Origin: Bacillota bacterium
GTDB taxonomy: Bacteria; Bacillota; Clostridia; Christensenellales; SZUA-584
NCBI GenBank assembly: GCA_023390815.1
Contig: JAEWCC010000066.1
Coordinates: 1 to 13,453, forward strand
DNA length: 13,453 bases
Reading direction: 5' to 3'
In this document: piece after piece, positions 6,214-13,453 of the stretch
Position numbering within the stretch: position 1 is the first letter of the stretch
Layout: each line of letters starts with the position of its first letter
Notes under the pieces: model-generated
Databases searched by the model: none
The model's input: the letters and a program-made list of their open reading frames with translations, nothing else
What the model was told of the DNA's origin: nothing
Made by a program: the position numbers and the translations under genes

Positions 6214-7262
6214 CGGACGGGAAAGAGTTTAAAGGCGTTGCGACGATCGACGATGTGGCGGCGCTCGCGGGCGTGTCCAAGATGACGGTCTCCCGGGTAA
6301 TCAACAACAGCGGGTATGTCAAGCAGCAGACGCGCCAGCGCGTGGAAGAGGCGATCGAGGCGCTCAAATTCCGGCCCAATATGGTGGCCAAAGGGCTCGC
6401 GACAGGCCGGAACCACGTCATCGCATACATGATGATCGATATCTCGGACCCGTTTCATAACCTCGTGAGCCAGGGCATCGAGGCGGTGTGCTACGAGAAC
6501 GGCTATACCACGATGATGTGCGACATCCATAACCAGGCGCGTGAAACGGACTATATGAACATGCTGATCGACCGACAGATCGACGGCGCAATTCTGCACC
6601 ACCTCGATATCACAAAGGAGCGCGTGGAGGAGCTGGAGCGCGCGGGAGTGCGGTGCGTGCTGCTCGACAACGAGCGTACAATCGAAGGTGTCTGCAATGT
6701 CGAGACCGATAACTGCGGGGGCGCGTATATGGCGGCGCAATACCTCGCGGAGCAGGGCATGAAGCGGATCGGGTGCATGCATGGGCCGCTTGAAAGCGCG
6801 CCGCAAAGCGATGCGTATGTCGACGCGTTTCAGCGCAGGATCTGGCGGGAACGCACAAAGGGCTTCGTCGACGGCCTTGCGTCGTTTGGCCTTAAGCCGG
6901 TGGGGTTTTATCCGTGCAGCAGCAACGTGATGGACGGCACCCGGATGTCCAAGCAGATTGCGCGCGATCTGATATCGGGCGGCAATCCGCCCGACGCAGT
7001 GTACTGCGAAAACGACACCATGGCCTTGGGCGTACTGTCCACGCTGCTCGAAATGCAGTATTACCCCCGGCGTATGGCGGTTATGGGACACGACGGACTC
7101 GATATGAGCCTGATGCTGTACCCCAGGGTGACTACGGTCGCGCAGCCACGCTACCGGATGGGGTTTGAATCATGCAAGGCGCTGATCGACCTCATCGAAG
7201 GCCGGGGCGATATACAAAACATTTTACTCAAGCCTGAACTCGTGGTTGGTGATACTGCTTAA
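6210..7262 (+). CDS. LacI/GalR-family transcriptional regulator
   Basis: This 350-residue repressor starts at ATG 6210, overlapping the previous stop as ATGA, which suggests coupled translation. A TTG at 6192 is a less likely alternative. The helix-turn-helix is at residues 12-31 (TIDDVAALAGVSKMTVSRVI) and the hinge helix at 56-66 (PNMVAKGLATG), whose Leu63 would wedge into a central CpG of the operator. The rest is a periplasmic-binding-protein-like effector domain, with the typical ENDTMALGVL segment and GHDGLD near the end. K24-M25 match the specificity residues of Escherichia coli GntR and IdnR, which bind ACCGGT-centred sites, and such a site lies at 4588-4601. The ligand is presumably the imported substrate or a derivative. 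Its location between an enzyme gene and the transporter genes ties its level to operon expression. Confidence 0.93.
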   Translation: MTDGKEFKGVATIDDVAALAGVSKMTVSRVINNSGYVKQQTRQRVEEAIEALKFRPNMVAKGLATGRNHVIAYMMIDISDPFHNLVSQGIEAVCYENGYTTMMCDIHNQARETDYMNMLIDRQIDGAILHHLDITKERVEELERAGVRCVLLDNERTIEGVCNVETDNCGGAYMAAQYLAEQGMKRIGCMHGPLESAPQSDAYVDAFQRRIWRERTKGFVDGLASFGLKPVGFYPCSSNVMDGTRMSKQIARDLISGGNPPDAVYCENDTMALGVLSTLLEMQYYPRRMAVMGHDGLDMSLMLYPRVTTVAQPRYRMGFESCKALIDLIEGRGDIQNILLKPELVVGDTA

Positions 7263-7346
7263 CCGCAGTTTATATAATAATATCGTCTACAGCAAATGGC
7301 CAAAGCAGCGTCCATATCGAAAATCTTAGTGAAGGGCTCAAAACCG

Positions 7347-8825
7347 ATGAATGAATATGTATTAGAGATGAAGGAGATCACAAAGACCTTCCCAGGCGTG
7401 GTCGCGCTCGAAAACGTGAGCTTCAGCGTCAGGAAAGGCGAGGTGCATGCGTTGGTCGGGGAGAACGGCGCAGGCAAATCGACACTGATGAAGATTTTAA
7501 ACGGCGTCTATCAGGCGAATCACGGAGAGATTGTGCTGGACGGCCAGCCCATCCATCTCGCCAACATCAAGGACGCCCAGGAGAAGGGCATCAGCATCAT
7601 CTTCCAGGAGTTCAACCTCATCAATACGCTTTCCGTTGCGGAGAACATATTCCTTGGGCGTTACAACCACACCAAAGTGATCAACTGGAAAGACATCAAA
7701 GCGGAAGCGCAGCGGCTGCTCAAAAGCCTCGGTTTCACGTTTGACGTGAACCGTATCGTAGGCAAGCTCAGCACCGCCGAGAAGCAGCTCGTCGAAATCG
7801 CCAAGGCGCTTTCGTTCAACGCGAAACTCATCGTCATGGACGAACCCACGTCCTCGCTGACCAAGAACGAGGAGGAGATGCTGTTTGGCATCATCAACAA
7901 GCTTAAAGCCGACGGCATCACGACGATTTACATTTCGCATAAGCTCGAAGAGGTGTTCCGCATATGCGATACCGTCACGATACTTCGCGACGGCAAGGTC
8001 ATCGACGTGAGGCCGGTAGCGGAGCTTACACGCAACGAGATCATCGAGAAGATGGTGGGCCGCACGATCGATATGGATTACCCGAAACGCCAGCTTACGC
8101 CCGGGGAACCCGTGCTCAGCGTACGGGATTTAAAGCGAGGCAAGCTGCTGCATGACATCTCATTTGATCTGCACAAAGGCGAGATCCTCGGCATCGCGGG
8201 GCTCGTGGGCGCGGGCCGCACGGAACTCGCCGAAACGCTGTTCGGCGCGGAGAAGGCGGAAGGCGGCACCATCAGCGTATTCGGCAAAAAGGTGGTGCTG
8301 CGCTCCACGCGCGAAGGCAAGGAAAATTCCATCGGGCTTTTGACCGAGGACCGGAAGGAAACCGGGCTAGTGCTTCCATTCACGGTGGCGAGAAACATCT
8401 CGATCACGAATTTAAAGGAAGTCATGAGCAACATGCTGCTCAACAGCCGCAAGGAGAAAAAGGTCGCGATAAAATACATCGAAGCGCTTAATATCAAGAC
8501 GCCCTCGGTCAACCAGACGCTGATGAATCTCTCGGGCGGCAACCAGCAGAAGGTGGTGCTGGCCAAATGGCTGTTCTCCAATGTCGATATCCTCATCCTC
8601 GACGAGCCCACCCGGGGCATCGACGTGGGCGCGAAATACGAGTTTTACTGCATGATGAACGACCTCGCGGCGCAGGGCAAGTCCATCATCATGATATCGT
8701 CCGAGCTGCCCGAGGTGCTGGGAATGAGCGATAGAATCCTCGTGATGCACAACGGTACGATCAAGGGCGAACTGGCCGGGCTGAACATGACGGCGGAGAA
8801 CGTCATGCAGCTCGCGATCGATTAA
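7347..8825 (+). CDS. sugar ABC transporter ATP-binding protein (RbsA/MglA type)
   Basis: A 492-residue tandem ATPase of the ribose/galactose importer class. In the first half the Walker A GENGAGKST is at 38-46, Q87 is in the Q-loop, the signature LSTAEKQ is at 141-147, the Walker B glutamate is E166 (MDEPTSS) and H198 is in the switch loop. In the second half the P-loop is degenerate (GLVGAGRTE, 285-293), the signature is LSGGNQQ (395-401) and DEPTRGID begins at 419, with Ser in place of the switch His. This asymmetry is normal for the family. ATG 7347 was chosen because GAAGGG precedes it by 10 bases. It energises the two permeases that follow at 15-bp spacing. The domain structure is complete and no defect is seen. 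Confidence 0.97.
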   Translation: MNEYVLEMKEITKTFPGVVALENVSFSVRKGEVHALVGENGAGKSTLMKILNGVYQANHGEIVLDGQPIHLANIKDAQEKGISIIFQEFNLINTLSVAENIFLGRYNHTKVINWKDIKAEAQRLLKSLGFTFDVNRIVGKLSTAEKQLVEIAKALSFNAKLIVMDEPTSSLTKNEEEMLFGIINKLKADGITTIYISHKLEEVFRICDTVTILRDGKVIDVRPVAELTRNEIIEKMVGRTIDMDYPKRQLTPGEPVLSVRDLKRGKLLHDISFDLHKGEILGIAGLVGAGRTELAETLFGAEKAEGGTISVFGKKVVLRSTREGKENSIGLLTEDRKETGLVLPFTVARNISITNLKEVMSNMLLNSRKEKKVAIKYIEALNIKTPSVNQTLMNLSGGNQQKVVLAKWLFSNVDILILDEPTRGIDVGAKYEFYCMMNDLAAQGKSIIMISSELPEVLGMSDRILVMHNGTIKGELAGLNMTAENVMQLAID

Positions 8826-8839
8826 CGGGGGACACCGGA

Positions 8840-9826
8840 ATGAAAAGAGATACTTCAAGATCATTGAGAAACTTTATAAGGGACAACGCGATCTTTATCG
8901 TCGTGCTGTTGCTGATTATCGTAACCGCCTTTATTGAACCCAGCTTTATCACCTGGGACAATCTGCTCAACATCCTGCGGCAGAACGCGACGATCGGTAT
9001 CGTGGCCTGTGGCATGACGTACTGCATCATTGCCGGGCTGTTCGATCTCTCGGTCGGTTCCATCGTCTCGCTCTCGGGCGTTATCGTGATCCTTTCCATC
9101 AACGCGGGCGTCCCGGACTATTTGGCTGTGGCGTACGGCCTGCTGGCGGGCATCGCGGTAGGCGTGATCAACGGCACGCTCGTTTCGCTCATCAACGGGC
9201 GCAGCGGCGAAGCGTTTATCATCACGTATGGTATGCAGGTGGTGGTGGCGGCGATTGCGCTGTTTCCCTCCAACGGCCTCTTCATCGCGGGGCGCGTGCA
9301 TCCCGGCTTCTTTATGTCGGTTGGGCAGGGCATCACGCCCATTCTGATATTCCTCGGGCTTGCGGTCATTCTGCAGTTCCTGCTCGTCAAAACCCGTTAC
9401 GGGCGGCAACTATGCTACATCGGCAGCAACATCAATGCCGCCAAAATGAGCGGTATCCGCGTCAAGCCAAACCGCATCAGCTACTTCGCGATCTCTGGGC
9501 TGATGTCCGGCATCGCGGCAATTGTACTCTGCTCGCGCGTGACATCCTCCAACCCGACTGCGGGCCTCGGCTACGAGATGGACGCGATTGCGGGCATCGT
9601 GGTCGGCGGCACGAGCATGACCGGCGGCAGCGGGAGTGTTGTACGCACGGTGCTGGGTATCATCATCATCGGCATCATGAGCAACGCGCTCAACATTCTC
9701 GGCATCACGGCATATCACCAGCAGATCGTCAAAGGCCTGCTGATCATCGCGGCTGTTTCGATGGATATCTGGAACAAGCGCATTAAAGTTAGGGAGATGT
9801 CAAATGAAAAAGCTTACATTGGATAG
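8840..9826 (+). CDS. sugar ABC transporter permease 1 (RbsC type)
   Basis: A 328-residue, very hydrophobic protein with about 8-10 membrane segments, the first near residues 15-35. It carries the family motif GLFDLSVGSIVSLSG and the late GGTSMTGGSGSVVRT segment followed by NALNILG, both typical of RbsC/XylH-type permeases. A strong GGGGGA ribosome binding site precedes the ATG. Its 3' end overlaps the start of the second permease gene by 23 bases, which suggests coupled synthesis of two subunits that form a heterodimeric channel. The substrate class is sugar or sugar-like; the exact solute is not visible. Confidence 0.95.
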   Translation: MKRDTSRSLRNFIRDNAIFIVVLLLIIVTAFIEPSFITWDNLLNILRQNATIGIVACGMTYCIIAGLFDLSVGSIVSLSGVIVILSINAGVPDYLAVAYGLLAGIAVGVINGTLVSLINGRSGEAFIITYGMQVVVAAIALFPSNGLFIAGRVHPGFFMSVGQGITPILIFLGLAVILQFLLVKTRYGRQLCYIGSNINAAKMSGIRVKPNRISYFAISGLMSGIAAIVLCSRVTSSNPTAGLGYEMDAIAGIVVGGTSMTGGSGSVVRTVLGIIIIGIMSNALNILGITAYHQQIVKGLLIIAAVSMDIWNKRIKVREMSNEKAYIG

Positions 9827-10763
9827 GGATAGCCTCAAGACGTTTTTCATCCGGAACGCCGTCTCCATGATCCTGGTGGTGTTTGTGATCGTGATGCTGT
9901 TCACGAAGCGTTCCTTCTTCATGTGGGACAACATCGTCAACATCATCAACGAATGCTCGGTATACGGCGTTACGGCCTGCGCGATGACCGCGGCGATTAT
10001 CTGCGCGGAATTTGACCTCTCCGCCTCGTCGGTGTTTGCGTGGTCTACCGTATTGTTTGTGATCTGCTGTAACGCCTTTGGTTTAGCGGCGGCATTCGCG
10101 ATTACACTGGTCTGCGGCGCGGCGATGGGCGCTTTCAACGGCCTGCTCGTGGCTAAAGTCAAAATTCCGGCTTTCGTCGCCACGCTGGGTACGATGACGG
10201 CAATTAAGGGCCTTGCGTACGTCGTGACGGACGCGCAGCCGATCAATACGAGCAACGAAACGCTGTATGCCATCGGGCAGTTCAATATCTTTGGCATCAC
10301 GCTCGCGCCGATTGTATTCGCAGTGGTGATCGCAGTATTCATCTGGTTCTTAAAGTACACCAAGTTCGGCCGCGATATCTACGCGACGGGCGGAAACTAC
10401 GAGGTCGCGCGGCTGTCGGGCATCAACGTGGAGTTCAGCAAGTTTATCGTATTTGTGCTGCTGGGCGTCTGCGCGGCGCTGTCCGGCATGCTGTATTGCT
10501 CGCGCATCATGGCGGGCTGGGCACCCTACGGCGGGGACCTCGCGCTGTACTGCGTGGCGGCGACCGTCATCGGCGGCACAAGCCTGATGGGCGGCAGCGG
10601 CGGCGTGCACAAAACCATCATCGGTGTACTCGTGATGGCAGTGCTGTTCAACGCGCTCACATTGCTCAATGTGGATGGTTCGATGCAGAAGTTTATCCGC
10701 GGCCTTGTGCTGATTATCGTCATCATGCTGGACGCCGTGGCGAACATGCGCAACAAATCCTGA
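9804..10763 (+). CDS. sugar ABC transporter permease 2 (RbsC type)
   Basis: A 319-residue integral membrane protein homologous to the preceding permease. The family motif appears in a changed form, AEFDLSASSVFAWS, where the usual DLSVG has become DLSAS. The late motif GGTSLMGGSGGVHKT is conserved and is followed by FNALTLLNV. The ribosome binding site AGGGAG lies inside the end of the first permease gene. Two different permeases next to one double-ATPase imply a heterodimeric channel, as in some galactofuranose and xylose-type importers. The sequence ends with TGA at 10761-10763, within a TGACGTCA palindrome. Confidence 0.94.
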   Translation: MKKLTLDRDSLKTFFIRNAVSMILVVFVIVMLFTKRSFFMWDNIVNIINECSVYGVTACAMTAAIICAEFDLSASSVFAWSTVLFVICCNAFGLAAAFAITLVCGAAMGAFNGLLVAKVKIPAFVATLGTMTAIKGLAYVVTDAQPINTSNETLYAIGQFNIFGITLAPIVFAVVIAVFIWFLKYTKFGRDIYATGGNYEVARLSGINVEFSKFIVFVLLGVCAALSGMLYCSRIMAGWAPYGGDLALYCVAATVIGGTSLMGGSGGVHKTIIGVLVMAVLFNALTLLNVDGSMQKFIRGLVLIIVIMLDAVANMRNKS

Positions 10764-10769
10764 CGTCAT

Positions 10770-10787
10770 TTATTGCGGAAGCAATAA
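10770..10787 (+). other. GNRA hairpin just before the binding-protein ribosome binding site
   Basis: TTATTGC-GGAA-GCAATAA forms a perfect 7-bp stem capped by a GGAA (GNRA) tetraloop. It lies in the 47-base gap between permease 2 and the binding-protein gene, 10 bases before AGGAGG. There is no T-run, so it is not an intrinsic terminator. A role as an mRNA processing or 5'-stabilising element is inferred. Confidence 0.55.
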
Positions 10788-10810
10788 CAAATAAACAGGA
10801 GGGAATAAAT

Positions 10811-11794
10811 ATGAAGAAAGTGCTATCGCTCATACTGGTGTTGGCGCTTATGGCCGTTGTTTTTGCGGCTTGCGCCCAGACTCCGCAGGACAATTCCGGC
10901 AGCAGCAATGCGGCAGCGTCCAATGGGAAAAAGATCTTTATGTCCAGCGCGTATTATACCGCTCCGTATGGTTCTCCGCTGCAGGATGCTGTGCAGGACA
11001 AGGCGGCGGAACTGGGCTACCAGATCCAGATCGTGGACGGCGAAGCCAACGCGGACAAGCAACTTTCGCAGTTTAAGACTGCGGTTGCGGACGGCTACGA
11101 TGCGCTGATCTACTGGCCGGGCGACACGGCTTCCACGCCGCCGATCGTAGAGTACCTCAATTCCACCGGTCTGCCCTGGGTGGCGCTCAACACGATGGTG
11201 GACGACTCCATTCTCGACAAGGTACCCTGCATGGTGTGCTCTGATGAAGTGGAGATCGGCCGCAGCCTCGGACGTCTGATTCTGGAGTACTTCGACAAGA
11301 ACAAGACCGAAACCAAGAACGTGGCGTACATCGAAGGCAGCCCGGGCTCCAGCTACACGACACATTTGACCGAAGGCATCAACGAGATTATCAAGGATAC
11401 GGATGTCGTCATCCTGAACGACCATATGTATTCCGAATATGACCCGTCCAAGGCGATGACGATTATGGACGACCTTCTGACCAAGTTCGGTGATCAGATC
11501 GACCTCGTCGTAACGCAGGACGGCGGCATGTTCCAGGGCGCGTACAACGCGATTTCCCAGGCCGGAAAGCTTGGCCAGTTCGGTATCATCTGCCAGGGCC
11601 AGGACCTCATCGTGAAAGAGAAGCTGGAAAGCGGCGAGCTTTACGCGAGCGTCGCGCAGGACCCGTACAAGGAAGGCAGCCTGTCGGTCGAAATGCTCGA
11701 CAAGCTGATCAAGGGCGAGAAAGTGGAACACTGGGTCGTCAATCCCACCGGCCCGATCTACAAAGCGGATATCGCTAATTACGTCTGGTTCTAA
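10811..11794 (+). CDS. sugar ABC transporter substrate-binding lipoprotein
   Basis: A 327-residue binding protein of the ribose/LacI-like class. It has a lipoprotein signal: two Lys, a hydrophobic core and the lipobox FAAC with C21 as the lipidated residue. A Ser/Asn-rich linker follows, to about residue 38. The mature part has the two-lobe periplasmic-binding-protein pattern, with KKIFMSS at the first strand, ALIYWPGDT, VALNTMVDD and a late QDGGMFQGAYNAISQ segment. AGGAGG lies 7 bases before the ATG. It is anchored to the outer face of the membrane and delivers substrate to the two permeases. Its ligand is unknown. The gene is bracketed by two GNRA hairpins, a setting often used to keep binding-protein mRNA more abundant than the rest of the operon. 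Confidence 0.96.
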   Translation: MKKVLSLILVLALMAVVFAACAQTPQDNSGSSNAAASNGKKIFMSSAYYTAPYGSPLQDAVQDKAAELGYQIQIVDGEANADKQLSQFKTAVADGYDALIYWPGDTASTPPIVEYLNSTGLPWVALNTMVDDSILDKVPCMVCSDEVEIGRSLGRLILEYFDKNKTETKNVAYIEGSPGSSYTTHLTEGINEIIKDTDVVILNDHMYSEYDPSKAMTIMDDLLTKFGDQIDLVVTQDGGMFQGAYNAISQAGKLGQFGIICQGQDLIVKEKLESGELYASVAQDPYKEGSLSVEMLDKLIKGEKVEHWVVNPTGPIYKADIANYVWF

Positions 11795-11802
11795 ATGAGG
11801 GG

Positions 11803-11830
11803 GAGAAACCGGCCGCAAGGCCGGTTTCTC
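11803..11830 (+). other. strong GNRA stem-loop after the binding-protein gene
   Basis: GAGAAACCGGCC and GGCCGGTTTCTC form a perfect 12-bp stem closed by a GCAA tetraloop, starting 9 bases after the stop codon. No T-run follows, so full intrinsic termination is unlikely. Such intercistronic hairpins downstream of binding-protein genes stabilise the upstream mRNA against 3' exonucleases and partly uncouple downstream genes. The role here is inferred. Confidence 0.75.
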
Positions 11831-11917
11831 AGCAATCCCGTACTCACCATCTAATCTTTTGAACACATATGAACCGAAGGTCTTAACAATCACTTCACAC
11901 ATCAGGAGGAATGGGCG

Positions 11918-13093
11918 ATGCGGCCTGTCATTTCAAACGCGGAATTTGCTGCGCGGGTAAAAAAAGCGCAGGAGCTGATGAGGCAGCAGGGAGTCGACAT
12001 CCTGCTTGCATACGGCAACGAGGCGGAGCCTCAGTTCCAGCGCTATTTTTCGGATTACTGGCCGTCCTTCGAGAGCGCGGGCGTAATGTTTGCGTCGGAA
12101 GGAGCGCCGGTGCTGCTGATCGGGCCCGAGAGTATGACATTCGCCCGGGACCACAGCCGTATCGGCGACATCCGAAGGCTGGCCGCGTTCCGCGAATCGT
12201 CCAATCCCGAATACCCCGGGCACGTGCTGCAGACATTCGGCGATGTGATTGAAGACCTGACGCAGGGCGGTGCACCCAAACGCCTCGCGATCGCAGGTTA
12301 CAACCTTGTGCCGCATTACCTGTTTGAAGAACTCAAAGAGAGCCTGCAAAGATTTAAGAACATAGAGATCATACGCGGCGACGAGCTTGTGATGCAGCTG
12401 CGCATGATCAAATCTCCCGCTGAGATCGCGTGCATGCGCCATGCGGGAAGCATAACAGCGCAGGCCATGGATTATGTGATCGCGCATATCCGGCCCGGTA
12501 TGACCGAGCTTGAGGTGCGCGGGCTGGCGCTCGGACGCATGCACGAGCTGGGTGCGGAGAATGAGGCTTACCCCACCTGGGTGCTTGCGGGGCAGGGGGG
12601 CAACCAGGCCATCAGCCGCGCGCGGCACAAGGTAATCGAAAAAAACGAGCTGGTGCATCTGCAGATCGGCGCGCGGTACGAAGGCTACGCCTCTACGATC
12701 GGGCGTCCGGTGATCATCGGCAAGCCGGAGAAGTGGATGACGGATGCCATCAGCGCCGGATACGAAGGCTATGAGGCGATACTGGCGCAGCTTATCGCGG
12801 GCAATAACGCGGGCAGCGTTGCACGCGCCTTTTACGAGACCATGAACCGGAACGGATATGCCGACTGGCTGCTGTACGGCCCGTGCCACGGCACCGGCCT
12901 GATGGAAGGCGAGCCGCCGTGGATCGAGCAGGGGAGCGACTATGTGATGCGGGAGAACATGACATACTGCATCTGCCTGTTCATGGGCAACCGAGACGGC
13001 TACGGCTTCCGCCTGGAGGACAGTATCCGCGTCGCGCCGGGCGCGGCGGAAAACATGACCCATTACCGCAAGGACATGATTGTGATTCCCTGA
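11918..13093 (+). CDS. creatinase-like M24 family protein 2 (metal ligands lost)
   Basis: A 391-residue paralogue of the M24 protein at 5032 with the same domain order: a creatinase N-terminal domain (about 1-165, with YWPSFESAG at 47-55) and a C-terminal M24 domain. AGGAGG lies 8 bases before the ATG. At the five metal positions of M24 peptidases it has Q249, T260, H324 (in CHGTGL), C353 and E367 (in RLED), so metal binding is very unlikely. H237, placed like the catalytic His of Pseudomonas creatinase, is retained, in contrast to paralogue 1. A metal-free C-N hydrolase activity on an amide, guanidino or related substrate is therefore the best inference. The gene lies after the GNRA stem-loop and may be expressed at a lower level than the binding protein. 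The substrate is unknown. Confidence 0.86.
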   Translation: MRPVISNAEFAARVKKAQELMRQQGVDILLAYGNEAEPQFQRYFSDYWPSFESAGVMFASEGAPVLLIGPESMTFARDHSRIGDIRRLAAFRESSNPEYPGHVLQTFGDVIEDLTQGGAPKRLAIAGYNLVPHYLFEELKESLQRFKNIEIIRGDELVMQLRMIKSPAEIACMRHAGSITAQAMDYVIAHIRPGMTELEVRGLALGRMHELGAENEAYPTWVLAGQGGNQAISRARHKVIEKNELVHLQIGARYEGYASTIGRPVIIGKPEKWMTDAISAGYEGYEAILAQLIAGNNAGSVARAFYETMNRNGYADWLLYGPCHGTGLMEGEPPWIEQGSDYVMRENMTYCICLFMGNRDGYGFRLEDSIRVAPGAAENMTHYRKDMIVIP

Positions 13094-13295
13094 GAATGTA
13101 TAGGAGCGAGGCCGGAGGCTGGCCCGCACTTACCCGCAACGTATGCGGCAGCACTGACCGAGCGCCGGGGCAGTGGATAGTTTTCCCTTACCTTGCGCAT
13201 GTCTTCAGGAGCCTGCCACCCTTATGGGGATCATCCTGCATTTAACCGGCAATCGCCGGAACGATAGATTCATTTCATTATAAAGGAGCAAAACC

Positions 13296-13453
13296 ATGTC
13301 GTACTACAACCGGAAAGAAACGGACGCGCGGATCGAAAAGATACGCGGTATCCTGGCGGAAAAGAAGCTGGACGCAGCGCTGATCTATTATGACGAGCTC
13401 AACGTCGCCAACGGCTGGTATCTGACGGGCTGGTGCCCGCAGTTTGAGAAGGG
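13296..13453 (+). CDS. creatinase-like M24 family protein 3 (N-terminus only)
   Basis: Only 52 codons are in the window. The start follows AAAGGAG by 7 bases. The segment reads RIEKIRGILAEKKLDAALIY and then WYLTGWCPQFEKG, which matches the N-terminal creatinase/prolidase domain of the two upstream proteins, including their W-x-P-x-FE pattern. It is probably a third paralogue of the same operon. Whether its C-terminal domain has metal ligands cannot be seen. A 202-base gap without a gene separates it from paralogue 2; that gap holds a small hairpin, CCGGC-AATC-GCCGG, at 13246-13259. Confidence 0.75.
   Translation, partial: MSYYNRKETDARIEKIRGILAEKKLDAALIYYDELNVANGWYLTGWCPQFEK

Noticed and set aside
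7273..7278. TATAAT before the ATPase gene as an internal promoter
   Set aside because: No acceptable -35 hexamer at 16-18 bases, and the ACTGC/GCAGT repeat next to it spans the lacI stop codon. A weak internal promoter is possible but unsupported.
7734..7750. Perfect inverted repeat TTCACGT-TTG-ACGTGAA
   Set aside because: It lies inside the ATPase coding sequence, which it encodes normally, away from any start site. Probably chance; no similar copy near a promoter.
7347..11794. Naming the transporter as the ribose (rbs) operon
   Set aside because: No ribokinase or ribose pyranase gene is present, there are two different permeases, and the partner genes are creatinase-like. Only the transporter class can be given, so no gene symbols were assigned.
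11933..13129. 398-codon minus-strand open frame opposite M24 protein 2
   Set aside because: Antisense shadow of the same kind; no motif is seen and it starts in the next intergenic gap without a ribosome binding site.

Overview
The window reads as a fragment of a spore-forming Bacillota chromosome, probably an anaerobic clostridial lineage with fairly GC-rich coding DNA. The reasons are CotF-type spore-coat genes, strong AGGAGG-type ribosome binding sites, a lipoprotein solute-binding protein with a lipobox, and sigma-A promoters of Gram-positive type. No rRNA, tRNA, insertion sequence, phage gene or CRISPR array is visible. The species cannot be named from this sequence.

Left part (1-2122, minus strand): a GntR/UTRA-family repressor gene followed by an FAD-dependent, GlpA-like oxidoreductase that runs off the left edge. 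The oxidoreductase has its own near-consensus promoter with an 18-bp palindrome just downstream of the -10 box. Middle-left (2297-3968, plus strand): two small spore-coat-like proteins and a zinc alcohol dehydrogenase, the last two coupled by an ATGA overlap. This resembles the Bacillus subtilis yraD-yraE-adhB-yraF-yraG group.

An AT-rich regulatory stretch (3969-4640) carries two sigma-A promoters and three LacI/GalR-type operators. It opens a long plus-strand operon that continues past the right edge: an ASRT-family (sensory-rhodopsin-transducer-like) small protein, creatinase-like M24 protein 1, a LacI-family repressor, a complete ribose-type ABC importer (double-ATPase, two different permeases, lipoprotein binding protein), creatinase-like protein 2, and the first 52 codons of a third.

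Working model: an unidentified carbohydrate-like or amide/guanidino-containing solute is imported by the ABC system and processed by creatinase-like C-N hydrolases. The LacI protein and, from the operator sequences, probably CcpA control the operon. The two complete M24 proteins lack most of the metal ligands of true aminopeptidases. The recognition helix of the LacI protein carries the same Lys-Met pair as Escherichia coli GntR/IdnR, and an ACCGGT-centred operator of that type lies just downstream of the second promoter. The ASRT protein without a rhodopsin, the metal-ligand-free M24 paralogues and the hairpins bracketing the binding-protein gene are the most interesting points. The substrate is unknown.
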